Part shown: in pieces, positions 8,193 through 16,425 of the stretch
Numbering within the stretch: the stretch's first letter is position 1
Layout of the letters: every line of letters begins with the position of its first letter
From: DATGMB01 sp035293845
Lineage (GTDB): Bacteria > Acidobacteriota > Terriglobia > Bryobacterales > Bryobacteraceae
Direction of reading: 5' to 3'
DNA length: 34,607 bases
Assembly (NCBI GenBank): GCA_035293845.1
Contig: DATGMB010000164.1
Coordinates: forward strand, 1-34,607
Made by a program: the position numbers and the translations under genes
The notes under the pieces: generated by a model
What the model was told of the DNA's origin: nothing
What the model saw: only the letters and a program-made list of their open reading frames with translations
The model's database searches: none

Positions 8193-8204
8193 GGTAATCG
8201 TCAA
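8176..8204 (-). promoter_or_regulatory. Sigma70-type promoter of the gntR-ABC operon
   Basis: On the minus strand there is TTGACG (8199-8204) as -35, a 17-base spacer, and CATAAT (8176-8181) as -10, each matching the consensus at 5 of 6 positions. With normal spacing, transcription would start at about 8169, which is the first base of the proposed GTG start codon. This predicts a leaderless mRNA. Confidence 0.65.
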
Positions 8205-8248
8205 GAGTAACTGTTGTACAATGGCTCTCCACTCGGGAGTCGATGCCA

Positions 8249-11200
8249 ATGTCCTTCGCTCATCTGAAGCGCCTCTGCGTCTTTGCCTGCTTCGGCGGAC
8301 TGCTCGCCGCGCAGCCGAATTACGACGCCGCACTGAAGAACCTGAAGTTCCGCTCGATCGGTCCGGCGACCATGGGCGGCCGCGTCGACGATCTCGCGAT
8401 CGTCGAAAACGACCCGCGCGTGATCTTCGTCGGAGCGGCGGCGGGCGGGATCTTTAAGACCATCAATGGCGGCCTCTCCTGGACGCCGGTTTTCGACGAT
8501 CAGCCCAATCCCTCGATCGGCGACCTGGCGCTCGCTCCCTCCAACCCGTCGATCATTTATTGCGGGACGGGCGAGCCGAATAATCGCCAGAGTTCGTCGT
8601 GGGGCAACGGCGTCTATAAATCGACGGACGGCGGCGCGACCTGGCATCACCTCGGCCTCCGCGAGACGCATCACATCGGCCGCATCGTGGTGCATCCGAC
8701 GAACCCCGATATCGTCTACGTCGCCGCCCAAGGCGACCTGTGGGGACCGAATCCGGAGCGCGGCGTCTACATGTCGACTGACGGCGGCGCGACCTGGAAA
8801 CAGACGCTGGCGATCGACGCCGATACCGGGGTGAACGATATCGCGATCGACCCGCAGAGCCCGAATATCCTCTATGCCGCCGCGTACCAGCGCCGCCGCA
8901 CCGTCTTCGGCTTCGCCGGCGGCGGCCCCGGCTCGGGCATCTACCGCTCGACCGACGGCGGACTGCACTGGACCAGGCTCGGCGGCAACGGACCGAACGC
9001 CGTCGGCCGCGGCCTGCCCGCCACCGGCGACATGGGCCGCTGCGCGATCGACATTTACCGGAAGAATTCCAATATCGTCTACGCGCTCATCGAGCACGGC
9101 ACCCAGGGCGGCGTCTACCGCTCCGAGGACAAAGGCGCCACATGGCGCCGCATGAGCGACACCAACCCGCGCCCGTCCTACTTCAGCCAGATCCGCGTCG
9201 ACCCCAATACGGATCTCAAGATCTGGCTGGGCGGCGTCAACATCTACATGTCCGAGGACGGCGGCCGCACGTTCGACCAGTCGCGCTTCCGCGAGGTCCA
9301 CAGCGACGTGCACGCCATCTGGATCGACCCCGCCAACTCCGACCATCTCGTGATCGGCTGCGACGGCGGCGTGTGGACCACCACCGACAGCGGCCGCAAC
9401 TGGCGCCACATTAACAACATCCCTCTCGGCCAGTTCTACGAGGTGGCTTTCGATTACCAGAAGCCCTACCACGTCTGCGGCGGCCTGCAGGACAACTACT
9501 CGTGGTGCGGCCCCTCTTCGACCACGCAACAGCTCGGCATCGGCAACGAGGACTGGATCACGGTACAGGGCGGCGACGGCTTCTACAACCGCATTGACCC
9601 GAGCGACCCCAACATCGTGTACGCCGAGTCGCAGGATGGAAACCTCTCGCGCCGCGACCTGCGCACCAGCGAGTCGAAATCCATCCGGCCGCTCGAGCCC
9701 AACGACCAGGCGCCGCGCTACCGCTTCCAGTGGAATTCCCCGCTGATGATTTCCCCGCACGACCCCAAGACGATCTATTACGGCGGCAACCACCTGTTCA
9801 AGTCGTCCGACCGCGGCGACACCTGGACGGTGCTCGGCGAAGACCTCACCACGGGCGCCGAGCGCGATAAGCAGCCGATCATGGGAAAGGTGCCGGACGA
9901 GCATACGCTTTCCCGCCATGACGGCGTGGTCGCCTGGCCGTGCATCACCGCGATCGCCGAATCGCCGGTGCGCAAGGGCGTGCTGTGGGTGGGGACCGAC
10001 GATGGCAACGTGCAGATTTCGCAGGATGACGGCAAGACCTGGCATAACGTGATCGCGCATATTACCGGCGCTCCCAAAGGCGGCTACGTGAGCCGTATCG
10101 AGCCCTCCTGGAAAGACGCGGGGACGGCTTACGTCGCGTTCGACAATCATCGCAGCGCCGATTACGGCATCTACATTTTCAAGACGGTCAACTTCGGCGA
10201 TTCCTTCACCCGCATCACCAACGGCATCCCGCCGGAGGCCGGCACCGTGCACGTGGTGCGGGAAGATCCCGCCAATCCCAACCTGCTCTTCGCCGGCACC
10301 GAATTCGGCCTCTTCGTGACGTTCGATCGCGGGGCCAACTGGCACCGGATGAAGAACGGCCTGCCCACCGTGCCAGTCTTCGATCTCCAGATTCATCCGC
10401 GCGAGCACGACCTGATCCTGGCGACGCACGGCCGCTCCTTCTGGATCATGGACGATATTTCCGCCCTCGAGAACATGAACCCGGATGTGCTGACCGCCGA
10501 TCTGAAGCTTTTCCCCGGGCGGCCCGCGATCGAGTGGAAGATGGCGAATTACCGGGGATTCACCGGCACCAATCTGTTTTTCGCGCCGAATGCGCCCGCC
10601 GGCCTGATCCTCGATTACTTCGCCAAGACGGGCGGCCCGGTGCGCGTCACCGTAGCCGATGCGTCGGGTAAGACTGTGCGTACCATCAACGGGCGCGCCG
10701 AAGCCGGCGCCATCAACCGCATGACGTGGGACCTCCGCTACGATGCGCCGGTTCCGCCCGCCAATAACGCCACTGCCGGAGGCCGTGGCGGACGGGGAGC
10801 GGGCGGCGGGCGCGGCGGGCGCGGCGCAGCGGCGGCTGGTGAAGCGAGCGGCACGCCGCAGGCCGAAGGCGGGGAAATCGCCAACGAATTCGGAGCGGCC
10901 GGCGGCGAGGCCGCGAGCGAAGCAGGCGCCGAAGGCGGACGCGGCGGCGGCGGGGGCGGCGGACGCGGCTTCTTCGGTGGCGCGAACCGCGGGCCTTCCG
11001 TCGATCCCGGCGAATACAAGGTCACGATCACGCTCGCGGGCAAGACCGATTCCCGCACCTTCACGGTGGAGGAAGATCCGCGCGTGCAGTTCTCTTCCGC
11101 GGACCGGAGCAAGCGCCGCCAGGCGATCGACACTCTGGTCACGCTCACCAAACAGGCCGACGAGGGCCGACGCAAGGCCGTCGCCATGAATACGGCGCTG

Positions 11201-11623
11201 ACGGGCCTGACCGATAGCTGGAAGCAGCCCAACGCGCCGGCCGTCCCCGAGCCGGTCAAGAAGGCGGTGGACGACCTTGCGGCGCGGGTCAAGAAGATCG
11301 CCGCGCGGTTCGAGCAGCAGGGCGGCGGACGCGGCGCCGGCGGCTCGGCCGGTCCGCCGCCGCCCTACACGCCGCCGCCGGTGCCGCAGAAGATTTCGCG
11401 CCTGATGTTCGCCATCGACGGCTATTCGGCCGCACCGACTTCGCGGCAGATGAGCGATATCGAGGAAGCTTCCGCCGAATTGAAAACGGATTTAGCCGAA
11501 GTCGACGCGCTCTGGCAGGAGGTGCCCAAGCTGAACAAGATGCTGGCCGATTCCGGTGTGGCTTACTTCACACTCAACCTCAACGCGCCTCCGCCTGCCG
11601 GCGGGCGCGGGCGAGGCAACTGA
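8249..11623 (+). CDS. Secreted Asp-box/BNR-repeat propeller protein with Gly-rich linker
   Basis: The protein has 1124 residues. The N-terminal hydrophobic stretch ending 'GGLLAAQ' looks like a signal peptide. The next 750 or so residues carry about nine Asp-box motifs (S/T-x-D-x-G-x-x-W/F, e.g. 'STDGGATW', 'SEDGGRTF', 'SSDRGDTW'), which mark sortilin/VPS10-like or sialidase-like beta-propellers. Near 845-910 lies a low-complexity Gly/Arg/Ala linker, then a beta-rich stretch, a helical segment, and Pro/Gly-rich tails. Proteins of this shape are annotated as 'glycosyl hydrolase' in Acidobacteria, but no catalytic site is evident and I do not assign an enzyme activity. ATG 8249 (10 bases after GGGAG at 8234-8238) is preferred to ATG 8243 (4 bases). 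It is divergent from gntR. Confidence 0.85.
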   Translation: MSFAHLKRLCVFACFGGLLAAQPNYDAALKNLKFRSIGPATMGGRVDDLAIVENDPRVIFVGAAAGGIFKTINGGLSWTPVFDDQPNPSIGDLALAPSNPSIIYCGTGEPNNRQSSSWGNGVYKSTDGGATWHHLGLRETHHIGRIVVHPTNPDIVYVAAQGDLWGPNPERGVYMSTDGGATWKQTLAIDADTGVNDIAIDPQSPNILYAAAYQRRRTVFGFAGGGPGSGIYRSTDGGLHWTRLGGNGPNAVGRGLPATGDMGRCAIDIYRKNSNIVYALIEHGTQGGVYRSEDKGATWRRMSDTNPRPSYFSQIRVDPNTDLKIWLGGVNIYMSEDGGRTFDQSRFREVHSDVHAIWIDPANSDHLVIGCDGGVWTTTDSGRNWRHINNIPLGQFYEVAFDYQKPYHVCGGLQDNYSWCGPSSTTQQLGIGNEDWITVQGGDGFYNRIDPSDPNIVYAESQDGNLSRRDLRTSESKSIRPLEPNDQAPRYRFQWNSPLMISPHDPKTIYYGGNHLFKSSDRGDTWTVLGEDLTTGAERDKQPIMGKVPDEHTLSRHDGVVAWPCITAIAESPVRKGVLWVGTDDGNVQISQDDGKTWHNVIAHITGAPKGGYVSRIEPSWKDAGTAYVAFDNHRSADYGIYIFKTVNFGDSFTRITNGIPPEAGTVHVVREDPANPNLLFAGTEFGLFVTFDRGANWHRMKNGLPTVPVFDLQIHPREHDLILATHGRSFWIMDDISALENMNPDVLTADLKLFPGRPAIEWKMANYRGFTGTNLFFAPNAPAGLILDYFAKTGGPVRVTVADASGKTVRTINGRAEAGAINRMTWDLRYDAPVPPANNATAGGRGGRGAGGGRGGRGAAAAGEASGTPQAEGGEIANEFGAAGGEAASEAGAEGGRGGGGGGGRGFFGGANRGPSVDPGEYKVTITLAGKTDSRTFTVEEDPRVQFSSADRSKRRQAIDTLVTLTKQADEGRRKAVAMNTALTGLTDSWKQPNAPAVPEPVKKAVDDLAARVKKIAARFEQQGGGRGAGGSAGPPPPYTPPPVPQKISRLMFAIDGYSAAPTSRQMSDIEEASAELKTDLAEVDALWQEVPKLNKMLADSGVAYFTLNLNAPPPAGGRGRGN

Positions 11624-11638
11624 GCGGTCCTGGGGAGT

Positions 11639-11663
11639 GAGGGCAGGCCATGGGCCTGCCCTC
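11639..11663. terminator. Bidirectional hairpin between convergent genes
   Basis: There is a perfect 11-bp inverted repeat (GAGGGCAGGCC at 11639-11649 and its complement at 11653-11663) with a 3-base ATG loop. It sits between the stop of the BNR protein gene (11623) and the stop of the opposing small secreted protein gene (11671). There is no T-tract on either strand, so it may act as a transcript-end stabilising hairpin rather than a classical intrinsic terminator. Confidence 0.55.
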
Positions 11664-11670
11664 CCACGAG

Positions 11671-11976
11671 CTAGCGCAGCATTCCCACGTAGACGGTTTC
11701 CAGTGCGCCCTTCGGGCTCTCGTGGCACGTGAAGCCGAAAGTGCTCCGCACGTACCAGCCGCGCGACCTCGCGAAACCGTTCACCGAGGTCTGATTGTAG
11801 CCGTTGACCACGGTTACGTCACGGAATCTCACGTTGCGGCTGTAACCCTGACTGACGATCCGGGAGCTCACTGCCGATTCACACGCGCCCATTTTGTTGG
11901 CTTCCGGCCCCCAGGCACGCGCGGGCAGCGCTGCCAGTGCCATGCAGCCTAAGAAGGATAAGAACAGTGCCTTCAT
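11671..11976 (-). CDS. Small secreted protein of unknown function
   Basis: The product has 101 residues. A clear signal peptide (hydrophobic 3-18, then 'LPARA' before a probable cleavage near residue 21) is followed by about 80 mature residues. Two cysteines in the mature part (C32, C84) could form one disulfide in the periplasm. The strand-like pattern 'NVRFRDVTVVNGYNQTSVNGF' and 'YVRSTFGFTCHES' suggests a small beta-rich domain. ATG 11976 was chosen because AGAGG lies 10 bases upstream; an upstream in-frame start at 12003 adds residues before the signal peptide. I do not recognise the family. Confidence 0.7.
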   Translation of the reverse strand: MKALFLSFLGCMALAALPARAWGPEANKMGACESAVSSRIVSQGYSRNVRFRDVTVVNGYNQTSVNGFARSRGWYVRSTFGFTCHESPKGALETVYVGMLR

Positions 11977-12137
11977 AAGAGAAACACCTCTGCCCCAGAA
12001 CAATGCACTTCCTTCGCCACCCCTCGATGCTTACGGATTTGCGGAAGCCAACCGGATGCATAAGTCCCCGATGTGTGGATTCTCGTGCATTTACCGTCGG
12101 CGTGCGGCGCGAGGAGGGAAGGAGCGAACCGGCCGCC

Positions 12138-12338
12138 TCAGCGCGGCTGAGCCGAGCGGTAGACCCAGTACATGGCGCCCGCCAGAATCGCGATCCCTAC
12201 GCCGACATAGGAAAGCGGGCTGTGGGATTCAAGCAGCTTGCCTGCCGCGTCAATCGTATCCCACACGCTGGCGCGCAGTTCAGGGGAGATCAGCAGGAAA
12301 GCCCCGGCCAATCCAAACATACCGAGCGCGCGAAACAT
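12138..12338 (-). CDS. Small membrane protein of unknown function
   Basis: The product has 66 residues with two hydrophobic segments (about 4-19 and 43-60) separated by an amphipathic stretch containing 'SVWDTIDAAGKLLESHSP', and a short basic tail. The first segment may be a signal anchor. AAGAAGG lies 6 bases before ATG 12338, a good ribosome site, which is the main reason to believe in the gene. It is 79 bases downstream of the osmoprotectant binding-protein gene on the same strand. Many acidobacterial genomes carry such short predicted proteins; no function can be given. Confidence 0.6.
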   Translation of the reverse strand: MFRALGMFGLAGAFLLISPELRASVWDTIDAAGKLLESHSPLSYVGVGIAILAGAMYWVYRSAQPR

Positions 12339-12417
12339 AGGGAGCCTTCTTCAGGATGGCAACAACCGCGGGGCTCGCGCCAGATGCCGATGGTTATCAG
12401 CCGTTCTCCGCGTATGG

Positions 12418-13263
12418 TTATTGCCGCAGGAAACCGGCGGCGACTTCCGCTACCGGCCGGTGCTCCCCATCCACCGCATAATTCAGCTTCCGCATCACGG
12501 CATCCGGCAGCCGTCCGCTCAGCTCCTCGAGCGCGGCGCGCAGCCGCGGCTCCCGCGCCAGCGCCTCCTGCCGCACGACCACGGCGCACTGGTACGGCGG
12601 AAAGTAGTGGCGGTCATCGGCCAGAATGCGCACGTCCAGCGCCGAGGCCAGCCCGTCAGTCGAATTGGCGGCGATCATATCCACCTTCCCGCCGGCCAGC
12701 GCCGCGTAGAGCAGCCCCAGATCCATGGTGACCGGCGGGCCCGCCAGCCGCAGCCCGTAGCTCTTGCACAGTCCGTCGAGCCCGTCCGGGCGCTGTTCGA
12801 ATTCGTAGCCGGCACCCATCCGCCAAGCCTGCCGCGCGGCGGCCTCGGAGAGCGTCGCGACCGGCTCGGCGCGCCGCACGATCATCGCGAATGTGTCGTC
12901 GAAGCCGAGCGGCGGCAGCCACTCAAGGCGCCAACGCGCCTGGTACGCCTCCCGCACGGCCGCCAGAGCCGCCGCCGATTCGCGCACCGGAGGCTGCTTC
13001 AGCACCGAGGTCAGCGCCGTGCCGGTGTATTCCGGGTATAGATCGATATCGCCGCGCACCAGCGCCTCATGCGCGAGCATCGTGCCCCCCAGGTTCAGCC
13101 GCCGCTCCACCGGCACGCCCAGCCGCCGCTCGATCTGCTGCGCCAGAATCTCCCCCAGCAGCACCTGCTCGGTGAAATTCTTGGACCCGATCACGATACG
13201 CCGCGGGCCGCCGCAGGCCGCCGCCAGCAGGCTCAGGCACGCGATAATCTTCGTTCGATCCAT
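12418..13263 (-). CDS. Osmoprotectant (betaine/choline-type) ABC substrate-binding lipoprotein
   Basis: This is a 281-residue OpuAC-family protein. The N-terminus 'IIACLSLLAAAC' is a lipoprotein signal with C17 as the likely lipidated residue, though the lipobox is relaxed. The start of the mature part, 'IVIGSKNFTEQVLLGEIL', and 'GDIDLYPEYTGTAL' are hallmarks of the OpuCC/YehZ/ProX-like group that binds glycine betaine, choline or related compounds. A second lobe is evident up to 'NYAVDGEHRPVAEVAAGFL', the usual C-terminal end. The start overlaps the permease gene by 31 bases, so it is the last gene of a three-gene importer operon. Exact ligand is unknown. Confidence 0.88.
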   Translation of the reverse strand: MDRTKIIACLSLLAAACGGPRRIVIGSKNFTEQVLLGEILAQQIERRLGVPVERRLNLGGTMLAHEALVRGDIDLYPEYTGTALTSVLKQPPVRESAAALAAVREAYQARWRLEWLPPLGFDDTFAMIVRRAEPVATLSEAAARQAWRMGAGYEFEQRPDGLDGLCKSYGLRLAGPPVTMDLGLLYAALAGGKVDMIAANSTDGLASALDVRILADDRHYFPPYQCAVVVRQEALAREPRLRAALEELSGRLPDAVMRKLNYAVDGEHRPVAEVAAGFLRQ

Positions 13264-13838
13264 TCCAGTCCTTCATCGGCCGCCAGCGCCATCAGCGCCG
13301 CCGGAACCGCCCCGGCCAGCACGGTGGCCTTGTCGAACATCGCCAGGCCGCGGAAAATGAAGACGCCGAGTCCGCCCGCGCCGATGGCCGCCGCGATGGT
13401 TGCTGTCCCGATCGTGGTCACCGTTGCGATGCGCAGCCCCGCGACAATCGAAGGCAGCGCCAGAGGCAGCTCCACCTGCCAGAGGATCTGCCGCCGCGTC
13501 ATCCCCATCGCCAGCGCCGATTCGCACACGCCGCGGTCCACCCCCAGGATTCCCGTGAGCGTATTGCGCAGGATCGGCAGCAGTGCATACAGACACAGCG
13601 CCACGATCGCCGTCCGCTTGCCGATGCCGCCGATCCACGGCAGGGGCAGCAGAAACCCGAACAGCGCCAGGCTGGGAATCGTCTGCGCAATGTTGGCGAG
13701 CCCCAGCGCCCAACGCCGCGCCCCCGCCCTCCGCGTGAGGCCGACCGCCGCCGGCAGGCCGATCCCCGCCGCCACTGCAATGGCAATCGCGACCAACTCC
13801 AAATGTTCCAGTGACAGATTCAAAATCTCCGCGTTCAT
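13233..13838 (-). CDS. Osmoprotectant ABC importer permease
   Basis: The protein has 201 residues with about five hydrophobic helices. The cytoplasmic coupling loop 'ESALAMGMTRRQILWQVELPLAL' (about 107-130) is the EAA-type motif of importers. The sequence resembles OpuCB/YehW permeases, which are about 210 residues long. It lies between the ATPase gene (15-base gap upstream) and the binding-protein gene (31-base overlap downstream). Only one permease gene is present, so it probably works as a homodimer. Confidence 0.88.
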   Translation of the reverse strand: MNAEILNLSLEHLELVAIAIAVAAGIGLPAAVGLTRRAGARRWALGLANIAQTIPSLALFGFLLPLPWIGGIGKRTAIVALCLYALLPILRNTLTGILGVDRGVCESALAMGMTRRQILWQVELPLALPSIVAGLRIATVTTIGTATIAAAIGAGGLGVFIFRGLAMFDKATVLAGAVPAALMALAADEGLEWIERRLSRA

Positions 13839-13853
13839 CCTCAGGCCTCTGCG

Positions 13854-14609
13854 TCAAGCCTCAATCCCCTCCAGGAAGCGCCGCGCCTCCTGGTTCTGCG
13901 ATCGCCGAAACTCCTCCGGCCCGGCCAGCACGGCAATTTCGCCGTCTTTCAGCAGCGCGATCCGGGTCGCCATGAGCAGCGCCTCCCGGACGTCATGCGT
14001 CACGAACAGCGCCGCTTTCCCCATCGACCGCCGCAATTCCAGAAACTGCCGCTGCAGGTCGAAGCGCGTGATCGGGTCGAGCGCTGCAAATGGCTCGTCG
14101 AGGAGCAGCAGCGGCGGATCGGCGGCCAGCGCGCGCGCGATCCCGACCCGCTGCCGTTCGCCGCCGGAAAGCTCGCGCGGGTACCGCTGCCCGAAAGCTG
14201 CGGCGTCGAGACCTACTGCCGCGAGCAGCGCCTCCACCCGCTTGGCCACCTGCTCGGGCGGCCATCCCTCCAGGCGCGGCACGAGCCCCACGTTGGCCTC
14301 CACCGTCCAGTGGGGGAACAATCCGGCGTCCTGAATCACGTAGCCCATGCGGCGCCGCAGCCGGATTGGGTCCCATTCCGCCGCCGGCCTGCCCTCGAAA
14401 CGGATCTCGCCGCCATCCGCGGCGACCAGCCCATTGACGGCCCGCAGCAGCGTCGTTTTGCCCGACCCGCTGCGCCCCAACAGCACCACGGTTTCCCCTT
14501 CCCCGACCTCCAGGCTCACGCCGCGCAGCACCGGCCGGCCGCCGGCGGTGTACGATAAGTCCCGAATTTCCAACACCGGTTTCGCCGCCGCGGCCATGAT
14601 TGCACCCAT
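13854..14609 (-). CDS. Osmoprotectant ABC importer ATP-binding protein
   Basis: The product has about 251 residues from ATG 14609, with a Walker A GRSGSGKTT, a Q-loop 'VIQDAGLFPHWT', the signature 'LSGGERQRVGIARAL', a Walker B 'LLLLDEPFAALD', and an H-loop 'VTHDVREAL'. The 'DAGLFPHWTV' segment is typical of OpuCA/ProV-type ATPases. Unlike OpuCA or ProV (about 380-400 residues), it ends soon after the nucleotide-binding domain and lacks the tandem CBS domains that sense ionic strength. A GTG at 14633 would add 8 residues without a ribosome site; ATG 14609 has GGAAG 11 bases upstream, so the start is uncertain. First gene of the importer operon. Confidence 0.88.
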   Translation of the reverse strand: MGAIMAAAAKPVLEIRDLSYTAGGRPVLRGVSLEVGEGETVVLLGRSGSGKTTLLRAVNGLVAADGGEIRFEGRPAAEWDPIRLRRRMGYVIQDAGLFPHWTVEANVGLVPRLEGWPPEQVAKRVEALLAAVGLDAAAFGQRYPRELSGGERQRVGIARALAADPPLLLLDEPFAALDPITRFDLQRQFLELRRSMGKAALFVTHDVREALLMATRIALLKDGEIAVLAGPEEFRRSQNQEARRFLEGIEA

Positions 14610-14759
14610 CGTACCGTAAGCTTCCGTAGCCACGTCTAAAGAATCGGGTTATCATACAGGAAAGGAAGGGAGAAGCCTGCCTGCCATCGCGCGCCTTACG
14701 CTTTTGCGGTTCGCCCGTCCGAGTAGTGTGCCCCCCAGCCCGTCCGTCTGAGTAAAGCC

Positions 14760-16370
14760 ATGAAGATCCGACACATTGCACTGCCCGCCTGCATCATCAC
14801 CGCATCGATGCTGCTCGCCCCGTTTTACGGCCCCGAAATCCGCGCCACCGCCGCGTCCCCCGCGCAGGACGAGCTCGGCAAGGAGATGAAATCGGTGGCC
14901 GATGTCTTCGCCCTCGTGGAAAAGAACTACGCGGATCCCGTGAGCTCCGAAAAGGCGTTCTACGGCGATAACGGCCGGGGCGGCGCCATTCCGGGGATGC
15001 TGCACACGCTCGACCCGCACTCGAACTTCGTCGATCCTGCGGAGTACCGCGAGATGCAGACCCGGCAGCATGCGCAATACTTCGGCGTCGGCATGGAGAT
15101 TTCGATGGACGGGCCGAAAGTCGTGGTCATGCGCCCATTCCCCGGCTCGCCGGCGTTTAACGCCGGTATGCGCCGCGGCGACTGGATCACCGCCGTCGAC
15201 GGCAAGGACACCAAGGGCATGGATTCCGGCCAGGTCCGGGATCTGCTGCGCGGCGATAAGGGGACGCAGGTGAAGGTCACGGTCACGCGCGAGGGCGTGA
15301 GCGAGCCGTATACGACCAGCATCACCCGCGGCAGCATCGATACCACCGTCGTGGATGCCTTTTGGGTAAAGCCGGGCATCGTATTTCTCCGAGTCCAGAG
15401 CTTCGAGGCATCCAACATCCAGCACGATGTCGAGAACTACATGAAGCAGCTCGGCGAGCAGAACGTCAACGGCCTGATCCTCGATCTGCGCGGCAACCTG
15501 GGCGGGCTGGTGAACGAGGCCGTCGCTCTGGCCGGGAGGTTCCTGCATAACAATCAGGTCGTGGTTTCGCATCGCGGCCGCGCCGAAAGCGAGCAGGTGT
15601 TCCGCGCCAAGGCCGTCGCCGCCGCGCAGAAGTATCCCATCGTGGTGCTGGTGAACGGGGCATCGGCTTCCGCTTCCGAAATCGTCTCGGGCGCGCTCCA
15701 GGATCACGACCGCGCGTGGATCCTGGGCGAAACCACCTTCGGCAAGGGCCTCGTGCAGGCGCAGTTCCCGCTCAGCGAAGGCGCCGCCCTGCTCCTCACC
15801 ATCGCGCACTACTATACGCCGAGCGGCCGTCTCATCCAGCGCGATTACTCCCACGAATCTTTCTGGGATTACTACGCGCACCGCGACCAGAACACCGTCG
15901 ACACCCAGGACGTGAAGGCCACCGATAGCGGCCGCAAGGTGTTCGGCGGCGGCGGTATCACACCGGACGAAAAATACGCCCCGCCCAAACTCGACATCTT
16001 CCAGCGCCGTATGGGCGGGGAGACGGAAGGCCCGAGCTGGTTCTACCGCTTCGCCAACGCCTATTTCAAGGGCGACAAACCCGTCCTTCCCGTCGGCTGG
16101 CAACCGGATGAAGCGGTGATCGACCGCTTCAAGCAGTTCCTGCGCTCGCAATCGCCGGCCATCCCGTTCACGGACGCGGAATTCGCCGCCGATACCAACT
16201 GGATCAAAGGCCGCATCCGCTGGGAGTTCTACTTCCGCGCCTTCGATAAGCCCGCGGCCGATCGCGCCAAGTGGGCCGAAGACCCCGAGGTCGCCAAGGC
16301 GATCGACAGCATGCCCAAAGCGCAGGCGCTGCTGACCCAGGCACAGAAGGTCTACGCGATGCGCAAGTAA
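14760..16370 (+). CDS. S41-family carboxyl-terminal processing protease
   Basis: This 536-residue exported serine protease starts with a signal peptide or anchor (about 6-22), then a helical cap, a PDZ domain (about 105-190, with 'VVVMRPFPGSPAFNAGMRRGDWITAVDG') and the S41 core. The catalytic Ser/Lys pair is S304 in 'SASEIVSGALQD' and K329 in 'TTFGKGLVQ', with the 25-residue spacing known from plant D1 protease and E. coli Prc. The C-terminal 150 residues are an extension beyond the core. It would degrade or trim periplasmic proteins at their C-termini. GAGTAAAG (14751-14758) immediately before ATG 14760 is a weak ribosome site. Divergent from the osmoprotectant ATPase. Confidence 0.92.
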   Translation: MKIRHIALPACIITASMLLAPFYGPEIRATAASPAQDELGKEMKSVADVFALVEKNYADPVSSEKAFYGDNGRGGAIPGMLHTLDPHSNFVDPAEYREMQTRQHAQYFGVGMEISMDGPKVVVMRPFPGSPAFNAGMRRGDWITAVDGKDTKGMDSGQVRDLLRGDKGTQVKVTVTREGVSEPYTTSITRGSIDTTVVDAFWVKPGIVFLRVQSFEASNIQHDVENYMKQLGEQNVNGLILDLRGNLGGLVNEAVALAGRFLHNNQVVVSHRGRAESEQVFRAKAVAAAQKYPIVVLVNGASASASEIVSGALQDHDRAWILGETTFGKGLVQAQFPLSEGAALLLTIAHYYTPSGRLIQRDYSHESFWDYYAHRDQNTVDTQDVKATDSGRKVFGGGGITPDEKYAPPKLDIFQRRMGGETEGPSWFYRFANAYFKGDKPVLPVGWQPDEAVIDRFKQFLRSQSPAIPFTDAEFAADTNWIKGRIRWEFYFRAFDKPAADRAKWAEDPEVAKAIDSMPKAQALLTQAQKVYAMRK

Positions 16371-16425
16371 CGGCGGATATCCCGCCTGCACCGCCCCCCG
16401 CCGCTCCTCCAGGGCCCGGATTATC

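Noticed and set aside
8201..10429. Minus-strand open frame of about 740 codons inside the BNR protein gene
   Set aside because: Antisense of a GC-rich gene with regular repeats; no ribosome site, no family resemblance.
12137..12151. CTCAGC-GCG-GCTGAG hairpin at the end of the 66-residue protein gene
   Set aside because: It overlaps the stop codon and has no T-tract; too short to call a terminator.
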